A stretch of 64,000 nucleotides of DNA from Gracilibacillus salitolerans (GCF_009650095.1 NZ_CP045915.1:930001-994000), one strand, 5' to 3'; positions 36,865 to 46,830 are shown, counted from the first letter of the stretch. The notes: a model not told the origin generated them from the sequence alone. Numbers and translations: made by a program.

Positions 36865-37344
36865 ATGATTAAAGTATTATTTATTTGTTTAGGAAATATT
36901 TGCAGATCTCCAATGGCTGAAGCTGTATTTCGTGATATCGTCAAGGAAAAGGGAGTAGAGGATAAGTTTGTAATTGATTCGGCAGGGTTAGGTGATTGGC
37001 ATATTGGTAATCCGCCACATCAAGGAACAAGAGCAAAATTAGATGAATTAAATATTTCGTATCAAGGGCAAAAAGCAAGACAAATGCAAGCAAATGATGT
37101 AAATGATTTTGATTATGTCATTGCAATGGATCAGCAAAATATGGATGATTTATCACAATTTTCTCACCAAACATCTGATGTGACCGTCAAAAAATTGATG
37201 GACTTTGTGAATCAGCCAAAAGAGCAAAATGTACCAGACCCATATTTCACAAAGAATTTTGATTACACGTATGAATTAGTGAAAGAAGGTTGTGAACAAT
37301 TATTTGATTACGTTTCAAATAAACACGATTTAGGCACAAAGTGA
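36865..37344 (+). CDS. yfkJ: low-molecular-weight protein-tyrosine phosphatase (YfkJ-like)
   Basis: The 159-residue protein opens with the P-loop CLGNICRSP (CX5R, Cys about 8) and has the general-acid loop VPDPYF near 124. It removes phosphate from protein tyrosine (or arginine) residues in the cytoplasm. The following genes match yfkI and yfkH, the same operon order as B. subtilis, where it is linked to stress. TCGAGGTGG precedes the ATG. Confidence 0.92.
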   Translation: MIKVLFICLGNICRSPMAEAVFRDIVKEKGVEDKFVIDSAGLGDWHIGNPPHQGTRAKLDELNISYQGQKARQMQANDVNDFDYVIAMDQQNMDDLSQFSHQTSDVTVKKLMDFVNQPKEQNVPDPYFTKNFDYTYELVKEGCEQLFDYVSNKHDLGTK

Positions 37345-37350
37345 GGCTTC

Positions 37351-37380
37351 CATCAATGGGATTTTTGATCCTCATTGATG
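37351..37380 (+). promoter_or_regulatory. hairpin between yfkJ and yfkI-like genes
   Basis: CATCAATG and CATTGATG pair, continued by GGAT/ATCC around a TTTTG loop, giving about 12 bp with one bulge. There is no U-run, so it may protect the yfkJ transcript or adjust the level of downstream genes. Confidence 0.45.
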
Positions 37381-37422
37381 ACGAGTGCCGCGATAAACTA
37401 AGATAAGAAGGGTTGAGAGGTT

Positions 37423-37710
37423 ATGGGAAAGAACAAATTAATTAAAGGAATACTTACAGGAGCAATTGTTGGAGGGCTTATTACTTTGAGTGATCGAGAT
37501 ACTCGATCTTATGTGACCAGGAAACTACAAGTTTGTGGCAATAAGACTGCCTACTATGCTAAGAATCCGGCAGATGCTATTCATCAATTAAACCTTAATT
37601 ATGCAAAGTGTTCCGAACAGATTGCTTCAGGACTAACCTCTGCTTTACATATGCTTCATCAATTACAAGAGGTGACAGAAAAAATAGAAAAAAGAGATAA
37701 CAATGGTTAA
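37423..37710 (+). CDS. small YfkI/YtxH-like protein
   Basis: The 95-residue protein has a hydrophobic, Gly-rich N-terminal segment (about 8-22, GILTGAIVGGLITLSD) followed by a polar helical region ending in a Q/E/K-rich tail. This is typical of YtxH-type stress proteins, and its place between yfkJ and yfkH fits B. subtilis yfkI. The function is not defined. The 3' end overlaps the next start by 8 bases. Confidence 0.7.
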   Translation: MGKNKLIKGILTGAIVGGLITLSDRDTRSYVTRKLQVCGNKTAYYAKNPADAIHQLNLNYAKCSEQIASGLTSALHMLHQLQEVTEKIEKRDNNG

Positions 37711-38557
37711 GGAACAAGTATTAAACAATCGTTTCATTCGGTTTATCAAACAATTGATAAACCGAATAACGAGAGATGATGTACCGGGTTTAGCGGCACA
37801 ATTGTCTTATTTTTTTCTATTATCCTTATTTCCGTTTATGATTTTCCTTGTAACATTAGTTGGTTATTTACCATTTGATCAGATCAATGTCATGAATTTT
37901 GTATCGACTTATGCACCAGAGGAAATTACCACCCTATTAAATGATAACCTTACACAAATCATGAATAATCGTAATGGTGGCTTATTATCGATTGGTATAA
38001 TTGGTACGCTCTGGTCAGCATCAAATGGTATTAACGCTTTAGTGCGCTCTTTCAATAAGGCTTATAATATTGAGGAAGAGCGTTCCTTTATTGTGATGCG
38101 AGGCATATCGATTGTGTTGACAATTGCGATGCTATTTGTCATTGTTGTGACTTTCTTATTACCGGTTTTTGGGAAAATGATCGGTGTGTACCTTTTTTCA
38201 TTCTTTGGATTATCGCAAGGATTTCTGGATACGTGGAACACCTTAAGATGGGTGATTTCCTCAGTAGTTTTCTTTATCGTCTTAATGATGTTATACCGAA
38301 TGGCACCAAGTAAACGTGTCTATTTTAAACATATTTACATTGGTGCAATATTTGCCACCGTTTGTTGGCAATTGACTTCTCTTGCATTTTCCTACTATGT
38401 AACATCGATGGGCAACTACTCCGCCACATACGGCAGTCTCGGAGGAGTCATCATCCTCATGATTTGGTTCTATCTTTCCGGAATGATAATCATCACTGGA
38501 GGCGAAATCAACGCTCAAATCGAAAGAGGAACAACGGAAAGAGAAGATGAAAATTGA
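37703..38557 (+). CDS. yfkH: YihY/BrkB family membrane protein (YfkH-like)
   Basis: The 284-residue protein has six membrane helices and the family landmarks LAAQLSYFFLLSLFPFMIFL (about 33-52) and YGSLGGVIILMIWFYLSG near 240. YihY proteins are inner-membrane proteins of uncertain transport or envelope function (once mis-called ribonuclease BN). The last gene of the yfkJ-I-H operon; its start lies inside the preceding gene and has only a weak site, which suggests coupled translation. Confidence 0.88.
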   Translation: MVKEQVLNNRFIRFIKQLINRITRDDVPGLAAQLSYFFLLSLFPFMIFLVTLVGYLPFDQINVMNFVSTYAPEEITTLLNDNLTQIMNNRNGGLLSIGIIGTLWSASNGINALVRSFNKAYNIEEERSFIVMRGISIVLTIAMLFVIVVTFLLPVFGKMIGVYLFSFFGLSQGFLDTWNTLRWVISSVVFFIVLMMLYRMAPSKRVYFKHIYIGAIFATVCWQLTSLAFSYYVTSMGNYSATYGSLGGVIILMIWFYLSGMIIITGGEINAQIERGTTEREDEN

Positions 38558-38578
38558 ATATCTTTTGTTAAAAAAATG

Positions 38579-38646
38579 GGACTGTTTCATTGAGTTAGTT
38601 TATCTATTCCAATTGCGTGAATCGTGAGCTGACTGTGAGACAGTCC
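38579..38646 (+). terminator. long-loop terminator-like structure
   Basis: GGACTGTTTCA and TGAGACAGTCC pair over 11 bp (one G-T) around a loop of some 46 nt, followed by TATTTAATATTTTCT. It may end the yfkJ-I-H transcript. A similar ACTGTCTCA/TGAGACAGT pair lies at 54168-54223. Confidence 0.45.
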
Positions 38647-38707
38647 TATTTAATATTTTCTAGATCAGCTTATCATTTCTAAATATTGTTTAAGAAAAAA
38701 ATGGAAT

Positions 38708-38775
38708 ATAACAGTTTAATAAAAATTTATGAAACAGATAGTAAAAACATTGAAATAATAATAGTAAACTGTTAT
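38708..38775 (+). promoter_or_regulatory. inverted repeat upstream of the amino-acid ABC genes
   Basis: ATAACAGTTTA (38708-38718) and TAAACTGTTAT (38765-38775) are perfect 11-bp inverted repeats with a 46-bp spacer. A TATAAT box lies at 38791-38796. The arms could be operator half sites looped by a regulator, or an RNA hairpin. Confidence 0.4.
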
Positions 38776-38822
38776 CTTTTAATAGTGAAATATAATATAA
38801 CAAAACAAAGGGGTGCGATTTT

Positions 38823-39710
38823 GTGAGGAGATTAGTTCTATGTTTCAGTTTGTTAACTTTAATTAGCTTGCTTGTTGCGTGTGGAGCAAGTGACGAGAAT
38901 AAGACAGCTTCTGATGCGATCGAAAATACCAACGATACCGGAGAACTCAAGTCAGAAAAATGGGAAGATATTCAGGAGAAGGGTGTGATTGTAGCAGGCA
39001 CATCAGGTACATTGATTGGAGCCTCTACATATGACGAAGATGATAATCTGACAGGTTATGACGTCGAGATTATGAGAGAAATAGCAGATCGTCTCGGTTT
39101 AGAGGTTGAATTTGAAATTATGGGAATCGACAGTATGTTGCCGGCGATCGAAAGTGGCAGAATTGATGTAGCCGTTAATGATATTGAAGCAACAGATAAG
39201 CGGAAAGAACAGTTTGCTTTTTCTGATCCGTATAAATACTCTTATTCTACAATGGTAGTGAGAGAAGAAGATAATTCAGGAATAGAAAGTTTGGAAGACC
39301 TAGAAGGTAAGCGTGCTGGTGGTGGAGCGACGACGATCTACAGTCAGATCGCTGAACACTTTGGTGCAGAAGTTGTTACATATGGGAATGCACCAAATGA
39401 AGCCTATTTACGAGATGTGAATAATGGTAATACAGACGTGATTGTCAATGATTATTATCTATCTAAATTTGGGGTGGGCGGATTTCCTGAGTTTAATATC
39501 CACCTTCATCCGGATCTAAAGTTCCATCCAACGGAACAAGCTGTCGTAATGGATTTAGAATCGGAAACGTTACAACAAAAAATTAGTGAAACATTGGCAG
39601 ATATGAGAGAAGACGGTACGTTAACAGAGTTAGCCAATGAATTTTATCAAGAAGATGCTTCACAAAAACCAGAAGGCGAGATCGAAGAAATTGAGGGTCT
39701 TGAACTATAA
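38823..39710 (+). CDS. amino-acid ABC transporter substrate-binding lipoprotein
   Basis: The 295-residue protein has a signal peptide with lipobox LLVACG (Cys about 20) and a type-II periplasmic binding fold: GTLIGASTYDEDDNLTGYDVEIMREIADRLG and VAVNDIEATDKRKEQFAFSDPY are family landmarks for polar amino-acid receptors. Start is GTG with AAAGGGGTG upstream. It would bind an amino acid (cystine, glutamine or similar) at the outer membrane face. The operon continues only with a permease. Confidence 0.9.
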   Translation: MRRLVLCFSLLTLISLLVACGASDENKTASDAIENTNDTGELKSEKWEDIQEKGVIVAGTSGTLIGASTYDEDDNLTGYDVEIMREIADRLGLEVEFEIMGIDSMLPAIESGRIDVAVNDIEATDKRKEQFAFSDPYKYSYSTMVVREEDNSGIESLEDLEGKRAGGGATTIYSQIAEHFGAEVVTYGNAPNEAYLRDVNNGNTDVIVNDYYLSKFGVGGFPEFNIHLHPDLKFHPTEQAVVMDLESETLQQKISETLADMREDGTLTELANEFYQEDASQKPEGEIEEIEGLEL

Positions 39711-39721
39711 GGTGTGATACC

Positions 39722-40390
39722 ATGGGTGATTTTTTTGATGTGAAATTAGCGATAGAGAATTTACCACTGATTTTAAGTGGTTTACCGATGACATTGATTG
39801 TGTCATTCGCAAGTATGGGATTAGGACTCGTACTGGGATTATTCGTATCCTTGGCAAGAAGATCGGATCTGGTACTGTTCCGCTATCCTGCCAGAGTTTA
39901 TATATCGTTCATGCGCGGAACACCAATCTTAGTCTTTTTATTTATTTTATATTATGGTTTACCGATGATTGACTTGAAAATTCCAGCAATCATGGCAGCG
40001 ATCTTAGGATTTGGCTTGAACAGTGCCGCTTATATTGCCGAAGTCATTCGTTCATCTATTAACAGTGTGCCGAAAGGTCAGTGGGAATCTGCTAAGGCAT
40101 TAGGTTTCGGCTATTGGCAATCGTTAATGAAAATTATCTTACCACAGAGTACGCGAATTGCGTTGCCGCCATTAACAAATGTCTTTTTAGATTTAGTGAA
40201 GGCGACCTCCTTGGCAGCGGTCATCACGGTGCCGGAGCTTTTCCAAAAAGCACAAATCGCCGGGGGAAGATCCTTCGATTCACTGACAATGTACGTGCTA
40301 GTCGCACTTATTTACTGGCCGATATGTATACTGATATCTGTTTTTCAGGAGCGCTTAGAAAACAAATTCAGTAGATTTATGAAATCCTAA
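39722..40390 (+). CDS. amino-acid ABC transporter permease (His/Glu/Gln/Arg family)
   Basis: The 222-residue permease has five or six membrane helices and the EAA loop ESAKALGFGYWQSLMKIILPQ (about 121-141). It begins 11 bases after the binding-protein gene. A perfect terminator follows at once, so no ATPase gene is in this operon. The transporter must borrow an ATPase from elsewhere. B. subtilis yckA/yckB is, from memory, a similar ATPase-less pair. Confidence 0.92.
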   Translation: MGDFFDVKLAIENLPLILSGLPMTLIVSFASMGLGLVLGLFVSLARRSDLVLFRYPARVYISFMRGTPILVFLFILYYGLPMIDLKIPAIMAAILGFGLNSAAYIAEVIRSSINSVPKGQWESAKALGFGYWQSLMKIILPQSTRIALPPLTNVFLDLVKATSLAAVITVPELFQKAQIAGGRSFDSLTMYVLVALIYWPICILISVFQERLENKFSRFMKS

Positions 40391-40418
40391 TCCGTAGAGA
40401 AACTAAATTCTCTACGGA
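40391..40418 (+). terminator. terminator of the amino-acid ABC operon
   Basis: TCCGTAGAGAA and TTCTCTACGGA form an 11-bp stem with a 6-nt loop, followed by ATTTTTTGG. Confidence 0.93.
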
Positions 40419-40469
40419 ATTTTTTGGATAGGGAAAAAGAAAGCATATAATTTGTACGCTGTATTAATA

Positions 40470-40940
40470 AACTGCGAAGTTATACGTTTTAGACTTGCTT
40501 TCTTCCATTCTTTTCTTGATGAGTGCATAACCATCGCTGCGGAAAAATACTCCCTTTCCGTGGGGAAAGCTTCAGCCTCCTCGCGAGCAAAGAACGCTCA
40601 CTGCGGGGTCTTCAGACTGTTCCTTTCCCACAGGAGTGTCGTATTTTTTCCACAGCTTAGAGTAGTTTCCTGGTGAAGTAGGAGGAAATCCAGAGAATCT
40701 AATCTATCAGTTCTATTCTTCCAACAATCAAAGAATCACTACTAGCGCAGGCAGAATACGCAGACTCCAGTGGGAACAGCGCGAGCTGAAGATCCACTTG
40801 GTAAAGTGATTTTCTTTACCAAGTTAGCTGAAGCCGTGCCCACGGAAAGCGAAGTATTCTGCTGGAGTGGTATCACAGCACTCACCTTTAATCAGAATGG
40901 AAGAAAGTAAATATGAATTTTCACTAGTTCGCAGTATGTA
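40470..40940. repeat. inverted pair of dispersed hairpin repeats
   Basis: Two divergent copies of one repeat family face each other. The left copy (about 40470-40660) has outer words ACTGCGAA, CTTTCTTCCATTCT and GAGTGC, then a long hairpin from GCTGCGGAAAAATAC (40536) to its partner ending CCACAGC (40656). The right copy (about 40751-40940), read on the minus strand, has the same words in the same order and a hairpin from GCAGAATAC (40751) to GTATTCTGC (40863). Both hairpins share CTTTCCGTGGG, GCTTCAGC, TCTTCAG and CCCAC.GGAGT. From memory this kind of repeat is common in salt-tolerant Bacillaceae. The rest of 40391-41128 holds the terminator at its left end and nothing I recognise from 40941 to 41128. 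Confidence 0.8.
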
Positions 40941-41101
40941 TCTACTGTGCAGGTTATAAGCAAGTACCGGGCGTGTTTTTTGATTTGCCTGGTTTTTCTT
41001 GGTTTTACTTTTTAGTAAAAAGTATGTAAATATTCTGAATATTCTACCCCGTTATTTTTGAACAATGTTAATATCAATATTATAGAGTTTTGATTTCTTG
41101 A

Positions 41102-42277
<1,176 letters not shown>

Positions 42278-42305
42278 TCGAACCATAAATAAGGGTGATC
42301 TGGCA

Positions 42306-43448
42306 ATGAACATACTTATCATTACCGAAACATTTCTACCTTCAACCGATGGTGTGGTTACAAGATTAACGAATAGTATTCGCTATTTTTTGAAAAATGG
42401 ACATCAAGTGACAGTAATCGCACCAGATCTAGGGGTAAGTGAATTCGAAGGGGCAAAAGTAATCGGGTTACCCGCTCGTAGGTTGCCATTTTATCGTTCC
42501 AAATCATTCGCCTTACCGAATTACCGTGTAAAAAAACTGCTACTTGAATGTAATCCAGATATCGTACACGTGGTAAATCCAGCACTACTTGGAGCTTCTG
42601 GCATTCATTTTGCCAAAAAATCCAATTATCCTTTGATTGCGTCGTATCACACACAGGTTCCAAAGTACGCCGAGTATTATCATTTATCGATGTTCAAAGG
42701 CCTTCTGTGGTGGTATTTTCGCAAATTACATAATCAAGCATCCATTAACCTGTGTACATCCAATGTGGTGAAAGAAGAATTAGAGCAACAGAATTTTCAC
42801 AATGTACATGTATGGAAACGAGGTGTGGATACCAGTCTTTTTCATCCAGCCAAGTCAGATCCAAAGATGAGGCATCGGTTAACCAATGGAATGGATGATA
42901 AAAAGCTGTTATTGTATGTTGGTAGACTTGCTCCAGAAAAAGAAATAGAAAAGATCCGAACAGTCTTGGAACAGTCGGACCAATTTGTTTTGGCGGTTGT
43001 TGGAGACGGTCCACATCGTCTACCGTTGGAACAATATTTTCAAGGTACAAATACTATCTTTACTGGATTTATGCATGGTGAAGAATTAGCAAAAGCCTAT
43101 GCTTCTGCAGATGTGTTTGTTTTTCCATCTACAACAGAAACATTAGGGTTAGTACTAATGGAAGCCATGGCCTCGGGTTTACCAATTGTTGCAGCTGATA
43201 GTGGTCCGACACGTGAGCAGATCGAACACGAAAAACACGGTTTATTATACAATCCTAATCATATGGGGAGTTTTACAGAAACGATACTGCGATTAGAAGA
43301 TAAAGCATTACGTAATAGCCTGGCTGATAGTGCTTGGCGAGATATTCACCAAATGGGATGGGATGATCAGTCCAAGCAAGCGTTAACTTTTTATTTACAG
43401 GTGATCGAATTACTTCATAAAGACTACAATAAGAAGGAATGTTCATGA
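42306..43448 (+). CDS. GT4 glycosyltransferase, SqdX-like
   Basis: The 380-residue GT-B protein begins MNILIITETFLPSTDGVVTR, typical of SqdX/MgtA lipid glycosyltransferases, and carries the donor-site region VFPSTTETLGLVLMEAMASGLPIVA with the E-x7-E motif (about 275-300). It likely transfers sulfoquinovose (or another hexose) to diacylglycerol at the membrane face. The frame is open 24 codons further upstream, into the sqdB 3' end, but AAGGGTGAT precedes the ATG at 42306. The stop overlaps the next start (ATGA). Confidence 0.85.
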   Translation: MNILIITETFLPSTDGVVTRLTNSIRYFLKNGHQVTVIAPDLGVSEFEGAKVIGLPARRLPFYRSKSFALPNYRVKKLLLECNPDIVHVVNPALLGASGIHFAKKSNYPLIASYHTQVPKYAEYYHLSMFKGLLWWYFRKLHNQASINLCTSNVVKEELEQQNFHNVHVWKRGVDTSLFHPAKSDPKMRHRLTNGMDDKKLLLYVGRLAPEKEIEKIRTVLEQSDQFVLAVVGDGPHRLPLEQYFQGTNTIFTGFMHGEELAKAYASADVFVFPSTTETLGLVLMEAMASGLPIVAADSGPTREQIEHEKHGLLYNPNHMGSFTETILRLEDKALRNSLADSAWRDIHQMGWDDQSKQALTFYLQVIELLHKDYNKKECS

Positions 43449-43888
43449 AAGAGAAGAAGAGAAAAAGCGGTCGGTTTCAATTTTTTCAATTCAGTATCAT
43501 TGGTGCCAGTAATGCATTAATTGACATTGGTGTACTAAATGTATTGTTACTGTTATTCCATACCGAGAATTCGGCTCTCCTTATTGTATATAATAGTATT
43601 GCCTATAGCCTTGCGATATTAAATAGTTATATTTGGAATGCTAGGATCACTTTTAAACGTGTATCCAAAGGTAGTCCTTACCAGCGATTTGTCTTTTTTA
43701 CTCAAGCTTTGATTAGTTTAGGAATTAGTAACCTTGTTTTCTTGGGAGCTAATTCCTTATTTGCTATAATGGAATTACCTAATTGGTGGCGTTATAATCT
43801 ATCTAAGGTCATAGCGATGGGATTATCTTCTTTAGCTAGTTTTTTTATGATCAAGTACGTTGTGTTTAAAGATTATAGAAAAAAATGA
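43445..43888 (+). CDS. GtrA family membrane protein
   Basis: The 147-residue protein has four membrane helices with the GtrA signatures FFQFSIIGASNALIDIGVLN (about 14-33) and NSYIWNARITF (about 63-73). GtrA proteins help move or assemble lipid-linked sugars across the membrane. The ATGA overlap with the glycosyltransferase gene and AAGGA six bases upstream set the start at 43445. In this operon it could assist sulfolipid flipping, which is an inference. Confidence 0.85.
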   Translation: MKEKKRKSGRFQFFQFSIIGASNALIDIGVLNVLLLLFHTENSALLIVYNSIAYSLAILNSYIWNARITFKRVSKGSPYQRFVFFTQALISLGISNLVFLGANSLFAIMELPNWWRYNLSKVIAMGLSSLASFFMIKYVVFKDYRKK

Positions 43889-43934
43889 ATATAGGTTTTC
43901 AAAGAAGCTACACTACACTTAAGGAGGCGTTCAG

Positions 43935-44327
43935 ATGGACTTTTATTTATCAGAAGGTGGCGTTCGAACCATTTTACCGTTCGGGGAGTTAGATATATCA
44001 GGAAATGAAGAACTGGGTTACCGACCGTTCGAATTAATGGTCGCTTCAGTTGCAGGGTGCAGTGCTTCGGTCTTTCGCAAAGTACTGGATAAAAAAAGAA
44101 TCGAAATTGATGATCTAAAGATTTCAGCAGAAGTTGAAAGATCACCAGAGGAAGCAAATAAAATTTCTTCGATTCATCTTCATTTAGTTATAAAAGGGGT
44201 AAACCTAAAAAAAGATCAGATCGAAAAAAGCATGGAAATTGCACGAAAAAATTGTTCGATGATTCAAACCATTGAAGATAGTGTAAAGATTACCGAAACG
44301 CTTGAAATAGTGAATTTAAGTAATTAG
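43935..44327 (+). CDS. OsmC family protein
   Basis: The 130-residue protein has the OsmC fold with the first catalytic-type cysteine in MVASVAGCSASVFRKVL (about 35-51) and a second in ARKNCSMIQTI (about 105-115). Members reduce organic hydroperoxides with a Cys pair; this branch (YhfA-like) is not well characterised. AAGGAGGCG precedes the ATG. It follows the gtrA gene by 46 bases and ends with a terminator. Confidence 0.88.
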   Translation: MDFYLSEGGVRTILPFGELDISGNEELGYRPFELMVASVAGCSASVFRKVLDKKRIEIDDLKISAEVERSPEEANKISSIHLHLVIKGVNLKKDQIEKSMEIARKNCSMIQTIEDSVKITETLEIVNLSN

Positions 44328-44335
44328 TACGCATA

Positions 44336-44379
44336 TTTTTCGCTCCTTTTGTAACACTAAGGGAAAAAAGGAGCGAAAA
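44336..44379 (+). terminator. terminator whose 3' arm carries the next gene's ribosome site
   Basis: TTTTTCGCTCCTTTT and AAAAAAGGAGCGAAAA form a long stem with a 13-nt loop. The AAGGAG in the 3' arm is the only candidate ribosome site for the yfkD-like gene that starts at 44386. Confidence 0.75.
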
Positions 44380-44385
44380 CAAATA

Positions 44386-45153
44386 ATGGAGAAAGTCGGC
44401 CTTTCTGTGATTTTATGTTTAATGATGCTAACCATCCCTCTAATTGCAGAGTCCAAAGAGGAAAAGCAAGATGATCTAGTGTCGATCGAGAATGAAAATA
44501 CCTATAAACAAATGTCGGAAGAAGATACGATGATCGAACCGAGTAAACTAGTAGAGGAACTCTTAGAGGATGTTAATGTTGAAATAGATAATCCACTGTT
44601 AATCAAATCATTAAATGAATCAACCATTAACCCGTCACCAATTGCTTTTGGCTATCGTGCCAATGTATATCTCGGACATTGGCCTTTATCGTATCAATCA
44701 GAATCTTCTGAGATCAATTGGGATTTTCAAACGATTAATACGAATGAAGTGAATAATGTCAATGGTGAGAAAAATGAGGAGATTTATTATTATCAAATTG
44801 AAGAAAAACACGTGAAAGGTGCACTGACAGCAAAAGTGGACCAAACTGATCAGATTAAACAAATGATTTTACAAAAAGCAAGGGATCAGCATGATTTCCC
44901 ACTTACCTTTCATGCAGTGGTTGGAAAAGAAACAAAGCTTAGTAAAACATATACCGTTCCGACTTCAAAAATTGGACAATTAAAAGCAAATATACCAGTA
45001 GTTAAAGACACTGGAGAAGTCACGATGGGAGAAGTATACATTGAATTGAAAGGTTCCAAAAAAAATCTGGTTATTAAAAATGTTACAAAACAGGAAGTAG
45101 GAGCCTATATCCCGATTGCGAACCATCTCACTTTTACATTTGAGACAAAATAA
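44386..45153 (+). CDS. yfkD: YfkD-like secreted protein
   Basis: The 255-residue protein has an N-terminal signal sequence (about 1-21), an acidic linker, and a domain from about 65 that matches YfkD (from memory): NPSPIAFGYRANVYLGHWPLSYQSE, INWDFQTINTN and GEVYIELKGSKKNLVIKNVTKQ. It is exported and probably stays at the cell surface or in the developing spore envelope. Function is unknown. Its ribosome site, AAGGAG, is 12-13 bases from the ATG and buried in the arm of the upstream hairpin. Confidence 0.82.
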   Translation: MEKVGLSVILCLMMLTIPLIAESKEEKQDDLVSIENENTYKQMSEEDTMIEPSKLVEELLEDVNVEIDNPLLIKSLNESTINPSPIAFGYRANVYLGHWPLSYQSESSEINWDFQTINTNEVNNVNGEKNEEIYYYQIEEKHVKGALTAKVDQTDQIKQMILQKARDQHDFPLTFHAVVGKETKLSKTYTVPTSKIGQLKANIPVVKDTGEVTMGEVYIELKGSKKNLVIKNVTKQEVGAYIPIANHLTFTFETK

Positions 45154-45162
45154 CGTATGGAC

Positions 45163-45203
45163 GCATGCATTCTCGTAACGAAAAAGGGGGATGCATGCTT
45201 TTA
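45163..45203 (+). terminator. terminator of the yfkD-like gene
   Basis: GCATGCAT and ATGCATGC form a self-complementary 8-bp stem with a 20-nt loop, followed by TTTTATGTTTG. Confidence 0.65.
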
Positions 45204-45295
45204 TGTTTGTAAGGATCCATCTAACCAAGAAAGGGCTAGACATGTATGTTTTTTTGGATTAGGATGAGTAGGGGAACTTGGAAAGGGGTGTTGTT

Positions 45296-45445
45296 GTGAG
45301 TAATGAGGAGAAGATTAAAGAGCTTCGGTTACAACTGGAGCATTTTATGGAACGTTTAGATCATTTGGACCCGGAACAAACCTCGATTGAGGATGTGGAC
45401 CAGTTAATTCAGATGGTCGAAAAAATAGAAAAAGACCTTGGCTAA
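45296..45445 (+). CDS. SE1561-family small protein
   Basis: The short gene encodes 49 residues: a helical, highly charged protein with QLEHFMERLDHLDPEQTS and IEDVDQLIQMVEKIEKDL. This pattern (…LDPE.TS.EDVD.LI.…) matches the SE1561 family annotated in staphylococci and bacilli, as far as I recall. Start is GTG with AAAGGGGTG seven bases upstream. The antiporter gene begins 25 bases downstream and may be co-transcribed. Function is unknown. Confidence 0.7.
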   Translation: MSNEEKIKELRLQLEHFMERLDHLDPEQTSIEDVDQLIQMVEKIEKDLG

Positions 45446-45469
45446 AGAAAAGAGGGAGAGGAAAACAGT

Positions 45470-46774
45470 ATGGAATGGGTAGTTGTTGTTTCTGTTATTG
45501 TCATGCTTGCCCTAAGTTTGTTAAGGGTTCATGTTATTTTTGCGATTATTATTGCAGCGGTAGTAGCTGGACTTATGGCAGGTATGAACATTCAAGATAC
45601 AATTGAATTGTTAATTGAAGGAATGGGTGGGCAGGCAAACACAGCGTTAAGTTATATTTTACTTGGTGTGTTTGCGGCTATGATCAGTTATACCGGAATC
45701 ACATCGATATTAGTTCGATCTTTAATTAAAGTATTAACAAACAAAAAAACGGTGCTTGTATTAGTAATAGCCGGTGTTGCTTCAATGTCTCAAAATATTG
45801 TGCCGGTTCATATCGCATTTATTCCGATTTTGATACCACCATTATTAACTTTATTTGATCAAATGAAATTAGACCGACGTGCGGTAGCCACTGCTTTGAC
45901 GTTCGGCCTTAAAGCACCTTATGTGATGATTCCTGTAGGGTTTGGCCTTATTTTTCACCAAACCATTCAAGAGGGAATGAGCAATAATGGTGTAGATATA
46001 ACGATAAGAGAAAGTGCTTTATCGATGTTATTACCAGGTATCGGTATGATGATTGGTTTACTGATCGCAGTATTTTTTACATATCGTAAACCTCGTGAAG
46101 CAAAACAATGGTTACCAACCGATGGTATAAGTTATGATAATCAGAAAAAAGTAACCTTCAACTATACACATGGTTTAACGATTGTAGCCATATTAGCTGC
46201 ATTAGTTGTACAGATTTTTACCGAAAGTCTTGTGATTGGTGCATTGACAGGTGTTATTTTAATGGTGTTATTTTTTGTCGTACCATTACGGGAAGGGGAT
46301 GCTTTTGTTCAGCAAGGTGTTGGCATTATGGGGACAATTGCTTTCGTAATGCTTGTTGCGTCTGGTTTTGGTCATATTCTGAAGGAAACGGGTGCTGTTG
46401 ATGCATTAGTGGCATCTTCATCTGATATGTTGGCAGGTCATCAGGCCATCATCGCCTTTATTTTGTTATTAGTCGGTTTAGTGATTACCTTGGGAATAGG
46501 CTCTTCCTTTGGTACAATACCAATTATTGCGGCCCTTTATGTTCCAATTTGTATGGCAGCAGGATTTTCGCCAATGGCAATAGCCGTATTAATCGGTACT
46601 GCAGGTGCATTAGGGGATGCTGGTAGTCCAGCCAGTGACAGTACATTAGGACCGACATCCGGTTTAAGTGCTGACGGCAAGCACCATCATATTTGGGAGA
46701 CATGTGTGCCAACTTTTATACATTTTAATATTCCATTGTTTATATTTGGATGGATTGCCAGCGTTATTTTATAA
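45470..46774 (+). CDS. Na+/H+ antiporter family protein (YuiF-like)
   Basis: The 434-residue protein has about 12 membrane helices with family motifs VASMSQNIVPVHIAFIPILIPPLL (about 103-126) and GDAGSPASDSTLGPTSGLSADGKHHHIWETC (about 383-413). It belongs to the NhaC/YuiF-type antiporter-like carriers; some relatives move amino acids or ions by proton exchange. GGGAGAGGA precedes the ATG. Substrate is uncertain. Confidence 0.85.
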   Translation: MEWVVVVSVIVMLALSLLRVHVIFAIIIAAVVAGLMAGMNIQDTIELLIEGMGGQANTALSYILLGVFAAMISYTGITSILVRSLIKVLTNKKTVLVLVIAGVASMSQNIVPVHIAFIPILIPPLLTLFDQMKLDRRAVATALTFGLKAPYVMIPVGFGLIFHQTIQEGMSNNGVDITIRESALSMLLPGIGMMIGLLIAVFFTYRKPREAKQWLPTDGISYDNQKKVTFNYTHGLTIVAILAALVVQIFTESLVIGALTGVILMVLFFVVPLREGDAFVQQGVGIMGTIAFVMLVASGFGHILKETGAVDALVASSSDMLAGHQAIIAFILLLVGLVITLGIGSSFGTIPIIAALYVPICMAAGFSPMAIAVLIGTAGALGDAGSPASDSTLGPTSGLSADGKHHHIWETCVPTFIHFNIPLFIFGWIASVIL

Positions 46775-46830
46775 AATCAGAGGATATGAACACCATTTTT
46801 ACTTAAACTAAAAATAAAAAAGGTGATCAT

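Noticed and set aside
40470..40940. Possible IS element or transposon
   Set aside because: The inverted structure holds no transposase frame and no clear target duplication; it fits two copies of a non-coding repeat better.
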